This document shows positions 34,772 through 44,794 of a stretch of 64,000 nucleotides of DNA, piece by piece; within the stretch, counting starts at the first letter, position 1, and each line of letters opens with the position of its first letter. The notes beneath the pieces are model-generated. The model was not told the DNA's origin. It was given only the letters and a program-made list of their open reading frames with translations, and ran no database searches. The translations under genes and the position numbers were made by a program. Origin of the DNA: Methyloversatilis thermotolerans (GTDB lineage Bacteria > Pseudomonadota > Gammaproteobacteria > Burkholderiales > Rhodocyclaceae); the NCBI RefSeq assembly GCF_000372885.1, contig NZ_KB889967.1, positions 3,970,060 through 4,034,059 of the forward strand. The letters are read 5' to 3'.

Positions 34772-37252
34772 ATGAGCTGGATGCTGTTGTTGTTGCTGCC
34801 TGTCGGCCTGTTGGCCCTTGCCTACCTGCGCGCCCCGCTCTGGCTGGTGACGCTGGCGCTGGCCGGGTGGTGCGCCGCCGCGAGTGCGCGTTTCGCGTGG
34901 CCGATGGCGGTCGACGCCGCCCTGCTGATCATCGGTGGCGCGGTGGCACTGTTGCTCAACCTGCCGCCGCTTCGCCGCGCGCTGGTATCCGGCCCGCTGC
35001 TGTCCCTGTATCGGCGCATCCTGCCGCCGATGTCGGACACCGAGCGCACTGCGCTGGAAGCCGGCACCGTGTGGTGGGAAGGCGAACTGTTCCGCGGCAG
35101 CCCGGACTGGTCACGCCTGCGCGCGTTTCCGGAGCCGGCGCTGAGCGACGAGGAACAGTCCTTCCTGGACAACGAGGTGAACGAGCTGTGCCGGCTGTCC
35201 GACGACTGGAAGATTTCCCACGAGCTGATGGATCTGCCGCCCGAAGCCTGGCAGTACATCAAGGACAAGGGTTTCCTCGGCCTCATCATTCCGAAGAAGT
35301 ACGGCGGCAAGGGTTTTTCGGCATGGGCACACTCGCAGATCGTGACCAAGCTGTCGACCCGCTGTTCCGCGTCGGCGGTCACCGTCATGGTGCCGAATTC
35401 GCTCGGTCCCGCCGAACTGCTGCTGCACTACGGTACCGAGGAACAGAAGGACCACTATCTGCCACGCCTCGCGCGTGGCGATGAAATTCCGTGCTTCGCG
35501 CTGACCAGTCCACAGGCGGGGTCCGACGCCGCGGCCATCCCCGATTACGGCGTCGTCTGCCGCGGCATGTGGCAGGGCCGGGAGGTGCTGGGCATGCGCG
35601 TGACCTGGGACAAGCGCTACATCACGCTCGGACCGGTCGCCACGCTGTTGGGGCTGGCCTTCCGCCTGCACGACCCGGATCACCTGCTGGGAGACGTCGA
35701 CGACATCGGCATCACCTGCGCGCTGATCCCGACCGACTACCCGGGTGTGCAGATAGGCCGCCGCCACTACCCGCTGAACGCGGTATTCCAGAACGGTCCG
35801 AACTGGGGGCGCGACGTGTTCATGCCGCTGGACTGGATCATAGGCGGTCCGGCGATGGCCGGGCAGGGCTGGCGCATGCTGATGGAGTGTCTGGCGGCCG
35901 GGCGTTCGATTTCGCTGCCGGCGTCGAACACAGGCATGTCCAAGCTGGCGGTGCGCACGGTGGGCGGCTATGCGCGCGTACGCAGCCAGTTCAAGACCGC
36001 GATCGGCCGCTTCGAGGGCATACAGGAGCCGCTGGCGCGCATGGGCGGCAATCTGTACATGATGGATGCCGCGCGTCGCATGACCGCGGCCGCCATCGAC
36101 CAGGGCGAGAAGCCGTCGGTGGTGTCCGCCATCGTGAAGTACCACATCACCGAACGCGCGCGCCGGGTGGTGAACGACGGCATGGACATCCTGGGCGGGA
36201 AGGGCATCTGCCTGGGGCCGTCGAACTTCCTCGGCCGAGCCTACCAGCAGTTGCCGATAGGCATCACGGTGGAAGGTGCGAACATCCTGACGCGCAGCCT
36301 CATCATTTTCGGGCAGGGCGCGATTCGCTGTCACCCGTATGTATTGCGCGAAATGCAGGCTGCGCAGCACCCGGACCGCGCGGCGGCGCTGCCCGAGTTC
36401 GACGACGCGCTGTTCTCGCATATCGGCTTCACCTGCAGCAATGCCGCGCGTACCCTGGTGACCGGGCTGACCGGATCGCACTGGCTGAGCGTGCCGGCCG
36501 GCGTGCCGGCGGAGACGCGCCGCTACTACCAGCAGCTCACGCGATTCTCCACCGCATTCGCCTTTCTGTCCGATGTGGCCATGCTCACCATGGGCGGCGA
36601 CCTGAAACGCAAGGAAAAGCTGTCGGCCCGGCTGGGTGACATCCTGTCCATGCTCTATCTGTGTTCGGCGACGCTGAAACGCTACGAGGCCGACGGTTGC
36701 CGCTCGGACGACGCACCGCTGATGCACTGGGCGATCTGGGACGCCATGTTCAAGGCCCAGACCGCGTTCGAAGGTGTCATCTCGAACTTCCCGAACCGTT
36801 TCATCGCCATGCTGTTGAGACGGATCATTTTCCCGCTCGGCCGACCCTATGTCGTGCCGTCCGACCAGCTCGGCGGCGAAGTGGCCGCGCTGCTGATCGA
36901 ACCCTCGGAAACGCGGGACCGGCTGACCGCGGACATGTATCTGCCGCAGGACGAACACGATGCGATAGGTGCGCTCGAGCACGCCCTGGTGGCCTGCGTT
37001 GCGGCGGAGGTGGTGGATGCCAAGATGCGCGCGGCGCACAAGCAGGGTGTCATCAGCGTCCGCGGCGCGGCTGCATTGCGCGCTGCGCTCGATGCGGGCG
37101 TCATCAGTCCCGACGAATACGCGCTTGCGGAGCGGCGGGACCTGCTGCGTGAGCGCGTCGTGAAGGTGGATGACTTCCCGCAGGATTTCGGCGCCGACGC
37201 CCAGCCCGCGCTACCCGCCGAAGCGCGTCATGTCGACGCACTGGCAGCATGA
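34772..37252 (+). CDS. fadE: acyl-CoA dehydrogenase FadE type
   Basis: 826 residues from the ATG at 34772 with GGAGAG upstream, near the E. coli FadE length (814). Three hydrophobic segments occupy about residues 3-62, followed by a soluble dehydrogenase: DKGFLGLIIPKKYGGKGFSA, ALTSPQAGSDAAAIPD, NDGMDILGGKGICLGPSN and TVEGANILTRSLIIFGQGA, the last with the likely catalytic glutamate. It oxidises acyl-CoA to trans-2-enoyl-CoA at the inner membrane. It lies 9 nt before the thiolase gene. Confidence 0.94.
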   Translation: MSWMLLLLLPVGLLALAYLRAPLWLVTLALAGWCAAASARFAWPMAVDAALLIIGGAVALLLNLPPLRRALVSGPLLSLYRRILPPMSDTERTALEAGTVWWEGELFRGSPDWSRLRAFPEPALSDEEQSFLDNEVNELCRLSDDWKISHELMDLPPEAWQYIKDKGFLGLIIPKKYGGKGFSAWAHSQIVTKLSTRCSASAVTVMVPNSLGPAELLLHYGTEEQKDHYLPRLARGDEIPCFALTSPQAGSDAAAIPDYGVVCRGMWQGREVLGMRVTWDKRYITLGPVATLLGLAFRLHDPDHLLGDVDDIGITCALIPTDYPGVQIGRRHYPLNAVFQNGPNWGRDVFMPLDWIIGGPAMAGQGWRMLMECLAAGRSISLPASNTGMSKLAVRTVGGYARVRSQFKTAIGRFEGIQEPLARMGGNLYMMDAARRMTAAAIDQGEKPSVVSAIVKYHITERARRVVNDGMDILGGKGICLGPSNFLGRAYQQLPIGITVEGANILTRSLIIFGQGAIRCHPYVLREMQAAQHPDRAAALPEFDDALFSHIGFTCSNAARTLVTGLTGSHWLSVPAGVPAETRRYYQQLTRFSTAFAFLSDVAMLTMGGDLKRKEKLSARLGDILSMLYLCSATLKRYEADGCRSDDAPLMHWAIWDAMFKAQTAFEGVISNFPNRFIAMLLRRIIFPLGRPYVVPSDQLGGEVAALLIEPSETRDRLTADMYLPQDEHDAIGALEHALVACVAAEVVDAKMRAAHKQGVISVRGAAALRAALDAGVISPDEYALAERRDLLRERVVKVDDFPQDFGADAQPALPAEARHVDALAA

Positions 37253-37261
37253 GGATTTTCG

Positions 37262-38545
37262 ATGTCTTTGCCTGAAGTCTACGTGGTCGACGGGGCTCGT
37301 TCCCCATTCCTCAAGTCACGCAACGCGCCCGGTCCCTTTGCCGCAGCCGATCTCGCGGTGGCGGCCGGCAATGCGCTGCTCGCGCGCCAGCCCTTCCGCC
37401 CGGATGAGCTGGACGAGGTCATCCTCGGTTGCGCCGCGCCGTCCGCCGACGAAGCGAACATCGGCCGCATCGCCGCCCTGCGCATGGGCTGCGGTGACCG
37501 CGTGCCGGGCTGGACCGTCATGCGCAACTGCGCCAGCGGCATGCAGGCACTCGATTCCGCCGTGGCCAACATCCAGCGCGGGCGCGCCGACCTGGTGCTG
37601 GCCGGCGGCGTCGATGCGCTGTCGCGCGCCCACCTGCTGTTCTCCGATGCCATGGTGCGCTGGCTGTCGCAGTGGTATGCGGCGAAAACGTTGGGACAGC
37701 GCGCGGCGCTCGTCGCACGCTTCCGCCCGTCGATGCTGGTACCGGTGATCGGGCTGATCAAGGGACTGACCGATCCGGTGATCGGTCTCAACATGGGACA
37801 GACCGCGGAAAACCTCGCCACGCGTTTCGCCATCGGCCGCACGCAGATGGATTTCTACGCCATGCGCTCGCATCAGCGCACGGCGCGTGCGCAGGACGAA
37901 GGTGGCCTTTCCGAAATCGCGCCGCTGACCGACCGCGAAGGTCGTGTGTATGGTGCCGACGACGGTGTGCGCCGTGATTCGTCGGTGCCCGCGCTGGCCC
38001 GGCTGCGGCCGGTGTTCGATCGAGCGCAGGGCCGGGTGACCGCCGGCAACAGTTCGCAGGTGACCGATGGCGCGTGCTGGCTGCTGCTCGCTTCGGCGCG
38101 TGCGGTCGACAAGTACCGTCTGCAGCCGCTCGGACGCATCGTCGACAGCGAGTGGGCGGCGCTCGATCCGGCGCAGATGGGGCTGGGGCCGGTGCACGCG
38201 GCCACGCCCATTCTGACGCGCCATGGTCTGGGCCTGAATGACCTCGATGCCTGGGAAATCAATGAAGCGTTCGCGACCCAGGTCATCGCCTGCATCGAGG
38301 CGTGGAAGAGCGAGGACTACTGCCGCAGCCAGCTCGGTCTGTCGCATGCGCTCGGTGCGCTTGACGAGCGCCGGCTCAATGTCGATGGCGGCGCGATCGC
38401 GATCGGGCACCCGGTCGGCGCCAGCGGCGCGCGCATCGTGCTGCATCTGTTGCAGGTGCTCAAGCGGCGCGGCGGGGGGCGCGGCATGGCCGCCATCTGC
38501 ATCGGCGGCGGCCAGGGCGGTGCGATGCTGGTGGAGACGGCATGA
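37262..38545 (+). CDS. fadI: FadI-like acetyl-CoA acyltransferase (thiolase)
   Basis: 427 residues, E. coli FadI 436. The nucleophile is the cysteine in MRNCASGMQALDSAV (about residue 90); the C-terminal His is in AIAIGHPVGASGARI and the acid/base cysteine in CIGGGQGGAM. It cleaves 3-ketoacyl-CoA to acetyl-CoA and a shorter acyl-CoA. Its last 4 nt overlap fadJ, which points to a thiolase-multienzyme complex made in step. Confidence 0.9.
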   Translation: MSLPEVYVVDGARSPFLKSRNAPGPFAAADLAVAAGNALLARQPFRPDELDEVILGCAAPSADEANIGRIAALRMGCGDRVPGWTVMRNCASGMQALDSAVANIQRGRADLVLAGGVDALSRAHLLFSDAMVRWLSQWYAAKTLGQRAALVARFRPSMLVPVIGLIKGLTDPVIGLNMGQTAENLATRFAIGRTQMDFYAMRSHQRTARAQDEGGLSEIAPLTDREGRVYGADDGVRRDSSVPALARLRPVFDRAQGRVTAGNSSQVTDGACWLLLASARAVDKYRLQPLGRIVDSEWAALDPAQMGLGPVHAATPILTRHGLGLNDLDAWEINEAFATQVIACIEAWKSEDYCRSQLGLSHALGALDERRLNVDGGAIAIGHPVGASGARIVLHLLQVLKRRGGGRGMAAICIGGGQGGAMLVETA

Positions 38546-40497
38546 GCGCATTCCGCCACTGGCGCCTTGAGCGCGAATCCGACGGGGTGGCCTGGCTGAC
38601 GTTCGACCGCGCGGACGAAAGCGTGAACACGCTGGCGCGCGACGCCATGGAAGAACTGTCCGGTGTGCTCGATACGCTGGATGGCGCGCCGCCTCGTGGC
38701 CTGGTCATCCAGTCCGGCAAGTCCGGCGGCTTCATCGCCGGCGCGGACATCGGTGAACTGGGCCGGGTGAAGGACGCCCGGGAGGCGCACGACCTGGTGG
38801 CGCGCGGCTGGGATCTGTTCAACCGGCTGGCCGCCGTGCCCTATCCCACCTGCGCACTGGTGCGTGGCTTCTGCGTCGGCGGCGGCACCGAACTCGTGCT
38901 CGCCTGCCGCCATGTGGTGGCGGTGGACGAACCGGGCACGCGCTTCGCGCTGCCCGAGGTCATGCTCGGCATCGTGCCCGGATGGGGTGGCATGTTGCGC
39001 CTGCCGGCCCGCATCGGTGCGCCCGCGGCACTCGACATGATGCTCACCGGCCGCATGCTGGATGCGCGGCGCGCGAAATCGCTGGGCCTGGTGGACGAAC
39101 TTGCGCCCGCGCGCCTGATGCGCGAACACGCGCGTGCCCGCGTGCTGTCGGGCAAGGCACGCCGTCCTCTGCCCTGGCTGCAGAGACTGCTGGGCGGACC
39201 GCTGCGCAGCATGGTGGCGAACAAGGCGCTGGCCGGCGTCGCGAAGAAGGCGGCGCGCAAGCACTATCCGGCACCCTATGCCATCGTCGACATATGGCGC
39301 GATTTCGGCGGCAATGCGCTGGCGCTGCCGCCCGAGCATCCGTCGTCGATACCCGCGCTGGTCGCGCACCCGACCTCGCGCAACCTGCAGCGCGTCTATC
39401 ACCTGCGCGAGCGGCTGCGCGGCTTCGGCCGGCGGGACGATGCCCTGCCCGATATCCGCCGCGTGCACGTGGTCGGCGCCGGCGTCATGGGAGGGGATAT
39501 CGCGACCTGGTGTGCCCAGCAGGGCTTTCATGTGACGCTGCAGGACCAGGGGCTGGAGCGCATCGCGCCCGCCATGCAGCGCGCGGCGCGGGCCTTTGCC
39601 CGCAAGTTCCGCCGCGATGCCGCGGCACGCCGCGCGGCGCTCGACCGGCTCGTGCCCGATCCCGACGGCGCCGGGGTGGCCGGCGCCGATCTGGTGATCG
39701 AGGCGATCTGGGAAAACCTCGACGCCAAGCATGCGCTGCTGCGCGACATCGAGGCACGCGCCCGTCCGCACGCGCTGATCGCGAGCAACACGTCCAGCCT
39801 CGGTCTGGATGAACTGGCGTCGGCGCTGGACGCGCCCGAGCGCCTGGTGGGCATCCATTTCTTCAATCCGGTCGCGCGCATGCCGCTGGTCGAGGTGGTG
39901 CAGGGCGCGCGCAGCAGCGAACAGGCGGTGCGTCGCGCCGCCGCCTTCGTCGGCGCGCTGGACAAGCTGCCGCTGCCGGTGCGCGATGCCCCGGGCTTTC
40001 TGGTCAATGCGGTGCTCGGGCCCTATATGCTGGAAGCGATGCGTTGCGTGGACGAAGGTGTTGCGCCTGAAGCGGTCGATGCCGCCGCGCTGGATTTCGG
40101 CATGGCGATGGGTCCGATCGAACTGGCCGACACCGTGGGTCTCGACATTGCCATGGCGGCCGGTCATCGTCTGACCGGTGGCGCCGAACCGCCGCTCTGC
40201 CTGCGCGCCCGGGTCGATGCCGGGCAACTGGGCCGCAAGAGCGGGCAGGGTTTTTATGCGTGGAAGGACGGACGCCCGCAGCGGATGACCTCGACCGCCA
40301 TTCCGGCAGGGCTGGTCGAGCGCCTGATTCAGCCTCTGTTGCAGGTCACGCGACGCTGCGTCGAGCAGGGTGTGGTGGCCGACGCCGATCTGGCCGATGC
40401 CGGTCTCATCTTCGGCGCCGGTTTCGCACCGCATACCGGCGGACCTCTGCACTATGATGCGGACCTGGCATTGCAACACGACAGGCTCCGATCATGA
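38542..40497 (+). CDS. fadJ: FadJ-like enoyl-CoA hydratase/3-hydroxyacyl-CoA dehydrogenase
   Basis: 651 residues, shorter than E. coli FadJ (714). The hydratase half comes first: GFIAGADIGELGRV, then CVGGGTELVLACR and PEVMLGIVPGWGG, keeping both catalytic glutamates. The dehydrogenase half has the Rossmann motif VHVVGAGVMGGDIATWC and the catalytic histidine in VGIHFFNPVARMPLVE. The chain stops soon after GAGFAPHTGGPLHYD, so about 50 residues of the last dehydrogenase domain are absent. It overlaps fadI and the thioesterase gene by 4 nt each. Confidence 0.9.
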   Translation: MSAFRHWRLERESDGVAWLTFDRADESVNTLARDAMEELSGVLDTLDGAPPRGLVIQSGKSGGFIAGADIGELGRVKDAREAHDLVARGWDLFNRLAAVPYPTCALVRGFCVGGGTELVLACRHVVAVDEPGTRFALPEVMLGIVPGWGGMLRLPARIGAPAALDMMLTGRMLDARRAKSLGLVDELAPARLMREHARARVLSGKARRPLPWLQRLLGGPLRSMVANKALAGVAKKAARKHYPAPYAIVDIWRDFGGNALALPPEHPSSIPALVAHPTSRNLQRVYHLRERLRGFGRRDDALPDIRRVHVVGAGVMGGDIATWCAQQGFHVTLQDQGLERIAPAMQRAARAFARKFRRDAAARRAALDRLVPDPDGAGVAGADLVIEAIWENLDAKHALLRDIEARARPHALIASNTSSLGLDELASALDAPERLVGIHFFNPVARMPLVEVVQGARSSEQAVRRAAAFVGALDKLPLPVRDAPGFLVNAVLGPYMLEAMRCVDEGVAPEAVDAAALDFGMAMGPIELADTVGLDIAMAAGHRLTGGAEPPLCLRARVDAGQLGRKSGQGFYAWKDGRPQRMTSTAIPAGLVERLIQPLLQVTRRCVEQGVVADADLADAGLIFGAGFAPHTGGPLHYDADLALQHDRLRS

Positions 40498-40886
40498 ATT
40501 CCGAAATGCAGCTTCCCGATGAACAGCCCGCACTGCGCATGTTGCCCATGCCGCGCGACCTGAATGCCGCCGGCGACATTTTCGGCGGCTGGGTGATGGC
40601 GCAGGTGGATGTCGCCGGCTCGATCGCCGCCATGCGCCGTACCCGCTGCCGCGTGGTCACCGTGGCGGTCAATACCTTCGTATTCCTGCAACCGATTTCC
40701 ACGCAATATCTGGTGTCCTTCTATTCGCGCGTCGCCCGCGTCGGCAATACCTCGATCACCGTCGATGTCGAGGTCTATGCCGAAACCGGCTACGAAAACA
40801 CGCGCGTGCTGAAGGTCGCCGAGGCGCAGCTCACCTATGTCGCGGTCGCCGAGGATGGCAGCAAGAAGGCGATTGCCGCGCAATGA
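40494..40886 (+). CDS. YciA-like acyl-CoA thioesterase (hotdog fold)
   Basis: 130 residues. MPRDLNAAGDIFGGWVMAQV is the family start, with the active-site Asn-Ala-x-Gly-Asp-Ile-Phe-Gly-Gly-Trp stretch; NTFVFLQPISTQYLVSFY follows. It hydrolyses acyl-CoA to free acid and CoA. Within a degradation operon it may recover CoA from stalled intermediates. Its start overlaps the fadJ stop by 4 nt. Confidence 0.9.
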   Translation: MNSEMQLPDEQPALRMLPMPRDLNAAGDIFGGWVMAQVDVAGSIAAMRRTRCRVVTVAVNTFVFLQPISTQYLVSFYSRVARVGNTSITVDVEVYAETGYENTRVLKVAEAQLTYVAVAEDGSKKAIAAQ

Positions 40887-40959
40887 CATCGATTCACCAG
40901 ATCGGCCGACCCGTCGGGGTCACCGAGGACACAGCAGCCACAACACACGAGGAGGAGTC

Positions 40960-42249
40960 ATGACCCATATCGTTCGGCACCGGTCGGGTGCCGTGAAAGC
41001 CATCGCGCTGTCCATCGCGGCGCTCGGATCGGGCGCCAGTCATGGCGCGGCCTTCCAGCTTCTCGAAGGCAATGCGAGTGGCCTCGGCAATGCCTATTCG
41101 GGTACCGCGGCGGTGGCCGAGGACGCGAGCACCGTATTCTTCAACCCGGCCGGCATGACGCTATTGCCGGGGCGCCACGTGGCGTTCTCGCTCGATCTGG
41201 TGCGGCCATCGGCCGAATTTTCGAATCAGGGTTCGACCGCGGCCGGAGGTCAGAGCGTGGTGGGTGGCAACGGCGGCGACGCGGGTGACTGGGCGGGCAT
41301 TCCTGCGGGATACATGACCTGGCAGTTGACCGACCGCGTGTTCGCCGGTGTGGGCATAGGTGCACCTTTCGGCCTGAAGACTCACTATGACGACGATTGG
41401 GCCGGCCGCTTCCACGCCATCAAATCGGAAATCAAGACCGTCAACATCAACCCGTCGCTCGCTTTCAAGGTGAATGACGTGTTCTCGATCGGGTTCGGAG
41501 TGAATTTCCAACGAATTGATGCCGATCTGACGAACGCAGTGAACACGGCGGCGCTTGCGGGTGCCGGCACTTCGGCACTCGGGCGCATCAAAGGTGACGA
41601 CACCGCATGGGGATGGAATGTCGGCGCCATGTTCCAGCTCTCTCCGAACACCCGCCTCGGCGTCGCCTATCGCTCGAAGGTCGATTACAAGCTCAAAGGC
41701 ACCGCACGCTTTACCGGTTCAGCGGCTGCAACGCTGAACACCTTGCGAGGGGGTGACGTGACCGCTGATGTCGAGTTGCCCGACACGGCTACTTTCAGCA
41801 TCGTGCAAAAGATATCCGAGCGCTGGACCATGCTTGGCGATGTGAGCTGGACCGGCTGGTCGACGTTGCAGGAACTGGCGGTCAACAGGGTTGACGGCGT
41901 AAACGTCACCACCGAGGAGCTCAAGTGGCGCGACACCTGGCGCGTGGCTTTTGGCGGTACCTATGCCTACACCGACACGCTGGCATTCAAGTTCGGTCTT
42001 GCCTGGGACCAGACCCCGGTGCGCGACACCACGCGTCTGCCGCGCGTGCCGGACGAAGACCGCGTCTGGCTGTCGCTCGGTGTCCAGTGGAAGCCGAATG
42101 CGACATCCGCCGTCGATGTGGGCTACGCACACCTCTTCGTGAAGGACGCAAGCATCCGTGCCAACGGGGGCACGGCCAAGGGCTTCCTGATCGGCGAGTA
42201 CGAGAACTCGGTCGACATTCTCGGCGTGCAGTACTCGAGCCGCTTCTGA
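40960..42249 (+). CDS. fadL: FadL/OMPP1/TodX-family outer-membrane transporter
   Basis: 429 residues from the ATG at 40960, behind a strong GAGGAGGAG. Signal peptide about residues 1-31; the mature protein starts AFQLLEGNASGLGNAYSG. The hatch motif FFNPAGMTLLPGRHV with NPA is typical of FadL. The rest is a beta barrel ending in an aromatic residue (SSRF). It lets long-chain fatty acids cross the outer membrane. It sits 73 nt after the thioesterase gene and fits the pathway. Confidence 0.93.
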   Translation: MTHIVRHRSGAVKAIALSIAALGSGASHGAAFQLLEGNASGLGNAYSGTAAVAEDASTVFFNPAGMTLLPGRHVAFSLDLVRPSAEFSNQGSTAAGGQSVVGGNGGDAGDWAGIPAGYMTWQLTDRVFAGVGIGAPFGLKTHYDDDWAGRFHAIKSEIKTVNINPSLAFKVNDVFSIGFGVNFQRIDADLTNAVNTAALAGAGTSALGRIKGDDTAWGWNVGAMFQLSPNTRLGVAYRSKVDYKLKGTARFTGSAAATLNTLRGGDVTADVELPDTATFSIVQKISERWTMLGDVSWTGWSTLQELAVNRVDGVNVTTEELKWRDTWRVAFGGTYAYTDTLAFKFGLAWDQTPVRDTTRLPRVPDEDRVWLSLGVQWKPNATSAVDVGYAHLFVKDASIRANGGTAKGFLIGEYENSVDILGVQYSSRF

Positions 42250-42302
42250 GTGAGACGGGGACGGGTGTTGCCACCCCCGTCCAGTGAAGCGGCGATGAGC
42301 CG

Positions 42303-42339
42303 CGGCGATCGGGCGTTCGCATCCGGACCCTGATCGCCG
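42303..42339 (+). other. hairpin between fadL and the FadN-type gene
   Basis: CGGCGATC-GGG (42303-42313) pairs with CCC-T-GATCGCCG (42328-42339), 11 pairs with one bulge. No U-tract follows, so read-through into the next gene is likely. It could still mark a processing or partial termination point in the 141-nt gap. Confidence 0.4.
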
Positions 42340-42390
42340 ATCCCCGGGCCGGCCTGCATCCGGGCGGTCCGCTTTCCGGGAGTCTGTATC

Positions 42391-44772
42391 GTGACCTCCT
42401 CGAAGTTCCGCATACGGCGCGTCGCGGTGCTCGGCGCCGGCGTGATGGGCGCTCAGATCGCGGCGCACTGCGCGAATGCCCAGGTGCGCGTCGTCCTGTA
42501 CGATCTGCCCGCTGCCGGCCCCGATCCGGACGCTACGGTCAGGCGTGCACTCGCCGGCCTCAGGAAGCTGGAGCCTGCGCCGCTGGCCAGCACCGACCTC
42601 GCCAGCCAGATCGAAATCGCCCACTACGATCGCGACCTGGCGCGGCTGGCGGAATGCGATCTGGTGATCGAGGCGATCGCCGAGCGCATGGACTGGAAGC
42701 AGGCGCTCTATGCGCGGGTCGCGCCCCATCTTCGTGACGACGCCATCTTTGCCACCAATACCTCGGGGCTGTCCATCAATGCGCTGGCCGCCGCCTGCCC
42801 GGAAGGCATGCGGCACCGTTTCTGCGGCGTGCACTTCTTCAATCCGCCGCGCTATATGGCGCTGGTGGAACTGATTCCGGCCCTGGGTACCGATGCGGCA
42901 CTGCTGGACCGGCTGGAAGATTTCCTGACCACGACACTGGGCAAGAATGTGGTGCGCGCACTTGATACCCCCAATTTCGTCGCCAATCGCGTCGGCGTGT
43001 TTTCCATGCTCGCCGCCATGCATCACACGACGCGGCTGGGGCTGGGTTTCGACGAAGTCGATGCGCTGACCGGCCCGCTCATCGGCCGCCCGAAGTCGGC
43101 GACCTACCGGACCGCCGATGTGGTCGGACTGGATACGCTGGCGCATGTGGTGAACACCATGACCGGCCAGCTCGCCGCCGACCCCTGGCACCGGCACTAT
43201 GTGCTGCCCGCCTGGCTCACCGCACTGGTCGAGCGCGGCGCGCTGGGGCAGAAGACGCGCGCCGGCATCTATCGCAAGGACGGTCGTCAGATCAAGGTGC
43301 TGGATGTCGACCTGCAGGATTACCGCGACGCCGACCGGGGCGTCGCGGACGAGGTGCAGGCCCTCCTTGCCGAGCGCGATCCGGCGATGAAACTGGCGGC
43401 GTTGCGTGCCAGCACCCATCCGCAGGCGCAGTTCCTGTGGTCCATCTTCCGCGACATATTCCATTACGTCGCCGTGCATCTGGGCGACATCGCGCACAAC
43501 GCGCGTGACATCGATTGCGCGATGCGCTGGGGCTTCGGCTGGAGCGCCGGGCCGTTCGAGACCTGGCAGGGTGCCGGCTGGCAGCAGGTGGCGGAATGGC
43601 TGCGCGAGGATATCGCCGAAGGTCACACGATGTCGGCTGCACCCCTGCCGGCCTGGGTGACCGAACGCCATGGTGTGCATGAAGCCGGTGGCTCGTGGTC
43701 GGCATCGGCTGCCGCGATCGAGGCCCGTCCGCCGACGCCGCGACAGTTGTTTCCGCAGCGCCTGCCGGGCGAATCGGCACGCGCCACCCATACCGTGTGG
43801 GAAGGCGAGGAGGTCAGGCTGTGGACGCTGGACGATGCCGATGGCGAGCGGGTACCGGTGCTGTCGTTCAAGAGCCGCATGTCGGCAGTCGGTCCGCGCG
43901 TGCTGGAAGGCCTGCTCGAAGGCATCGCCCGCGCCGAGCGCGATTTCGACGGACTGGTGATCTGGCAGCCGGACGGTCCGTTTTCGGTGGGCGCCAATCT
44001 GAAGCAGATACGCCCGGTGCTGGAGGCCGGCGATTTCGTCGCGCTGGAACGCGTGGTGGCGGATTTCCAGAAGGCGTCGCTGGCCATCAAGTATGCGCAG
44101 GTGCCGGTGATTGCGGCGGTGCGCGGCCTGGCGCTGGGCGGCGGCTGCGAATTCGTCATGCATTCGCCGCGTGTGGTGGCGGCACTTGAAAGCTATATCG
44201 GCTTGGTCGAGGCCGGCGTCGGCCTGATACCGGCCGGCGGCGGCTGCAAGGAATTCGCGATCCGCAGCGCGCGCGCCGCCGAGGCGAGCGCGACGCGCGA
44301 TCCGATGAATTTCCTGCAGTCGGTGTTCCAGACCGTCGCCATGGCCCAGGTGTCGAGGAGCGCGCGCCATGCGCAGCAACTGGGGCTGCTCAAGCCGGAC
44401 GACCTGGTGGTGATGCATGCCGACGAAGTGTTGCACGTCGCGCGGCGCAATGCGATCGCCATGGCCGAGTCGGCCTGGCGTCCGCCCCTGCCGGCGGTCG
44501 ATATCCCGGTCGCCGGGCGCAGCGGCATCGCCACGCTGGACATGATGCTGGTGAACATGCGCGAGGGCGGACAGATTTCCGCGCATGACTACCGCGTCGC
44601 GCATGCGGCCGCGGTCGCACTGTGCGGGGGTGAGATCGATGCCGGTACTCGCGTCAGCGAACAGTGGCTGCTCGATGTCGAGCGCGCGCTGTTCGTCGAT
44701 CTGCTGAAGACGCGCGACACCCAGGCCCGCATCGCCCACATGATGGATACCGGCAAGCCGCTGCGCAACTGA
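42391..44772 (+). CDS. FadN-type 3-hydroxyacyl-CoA dehydrogenase/enoyl-CoA hydratase
   Basis: 793 residues from a GTG at 42391, with GGGAG 8 nt upstream. Domain order is the reverse of FadB/FadJ: the dehydrogenase comes first (RRVAVLGAGVMGAQIAAHCA, catalytic His in CGVHFFNPPRYMALVE) and the hydratase last (PFSVGANLKQIRP, ALGGGCEFVMHSPR, GLVEAGVGLIPAGGG), with both hydratase glutamates kept. This is the layout of B. subtilis FadN. It carries out the middle two steps of beta-oxidation and probably works with the thiolase encoded 22 nt downstream. Confidence 0.92.
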   Translation: MTSSKFRIRRVAVLGAGVMGAQIAAHCANAQVRVVLYDLPAAGPDPDATVRRALAGLRKLEPAPLASTDLASQIEIAHYDRDLARLAECDLVIEAIAERMDWKQALYARVAPHLRDDAIFATNTSGLSINALAAACPEGMRHRFCGVHFFNPPRYMALVELIPALGTDAALLDRLEDFLTTTLGKNVVRALDTPNFVANRVGVFSMLAAMHHTTRLGLGFDEVDALTGPLIGRPKSATYRTADVVGLDTLAHVVNTMTGQLAADPWHRHYVLPAWLTALVERGALGQKTRAGIYRKDGRQIKVLDVDLQDYRDADRGVADEVQALLAERDPAMKLAALRASTHPQAQFLWSIFRDIFHYVAVHLGDIAHNARDIDCAMRWGFGWSAGPFETWQGAGWQQVAEWLREDIAEGHTMSAAPLPAWVTERHGVHEAGGSWSASAAAIEARPPTPRQLFPQRLPGESARATHTVWEGEEVRLWTLDDADGERVPVLSFKSRMSAVGPRVLEGLLEGIARAERDFDGLVIWQPDGPFSVGANLKQIRPVLEAGDFVALERVVADFQKASLAIKYAQVPVIAAVRGLALGGGCEFVMHSPRVVAALESYIGLVEAGVGLIPAGGGCKEFAIRSARAAEASATRDPMNFLQSVFQTVAMAQVSRSARHAQQLGLLKPDDLVVMHADEVLHVARRNAIAMAESAWRPPLPAVDIPVAGRSGIATLDMMLVNMREGGQISAHDYRVAHAAAVALCGGEIDAGTRVSEQWLLDVERALFVDLLKTRDTQARIAHMMDTGKPLRN

Positions 44773-44794
44773 GCGCTGCGTCAGGAGAGCTGAC

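Noticed and set aside
34343-37252. 969-codon frame suggesting an N-terminal extension of FadE
   Set aside because: The extension lies inside the psrA gene in another frame; the ATG at 34772 has a ribosome binding site and gives the normal length.
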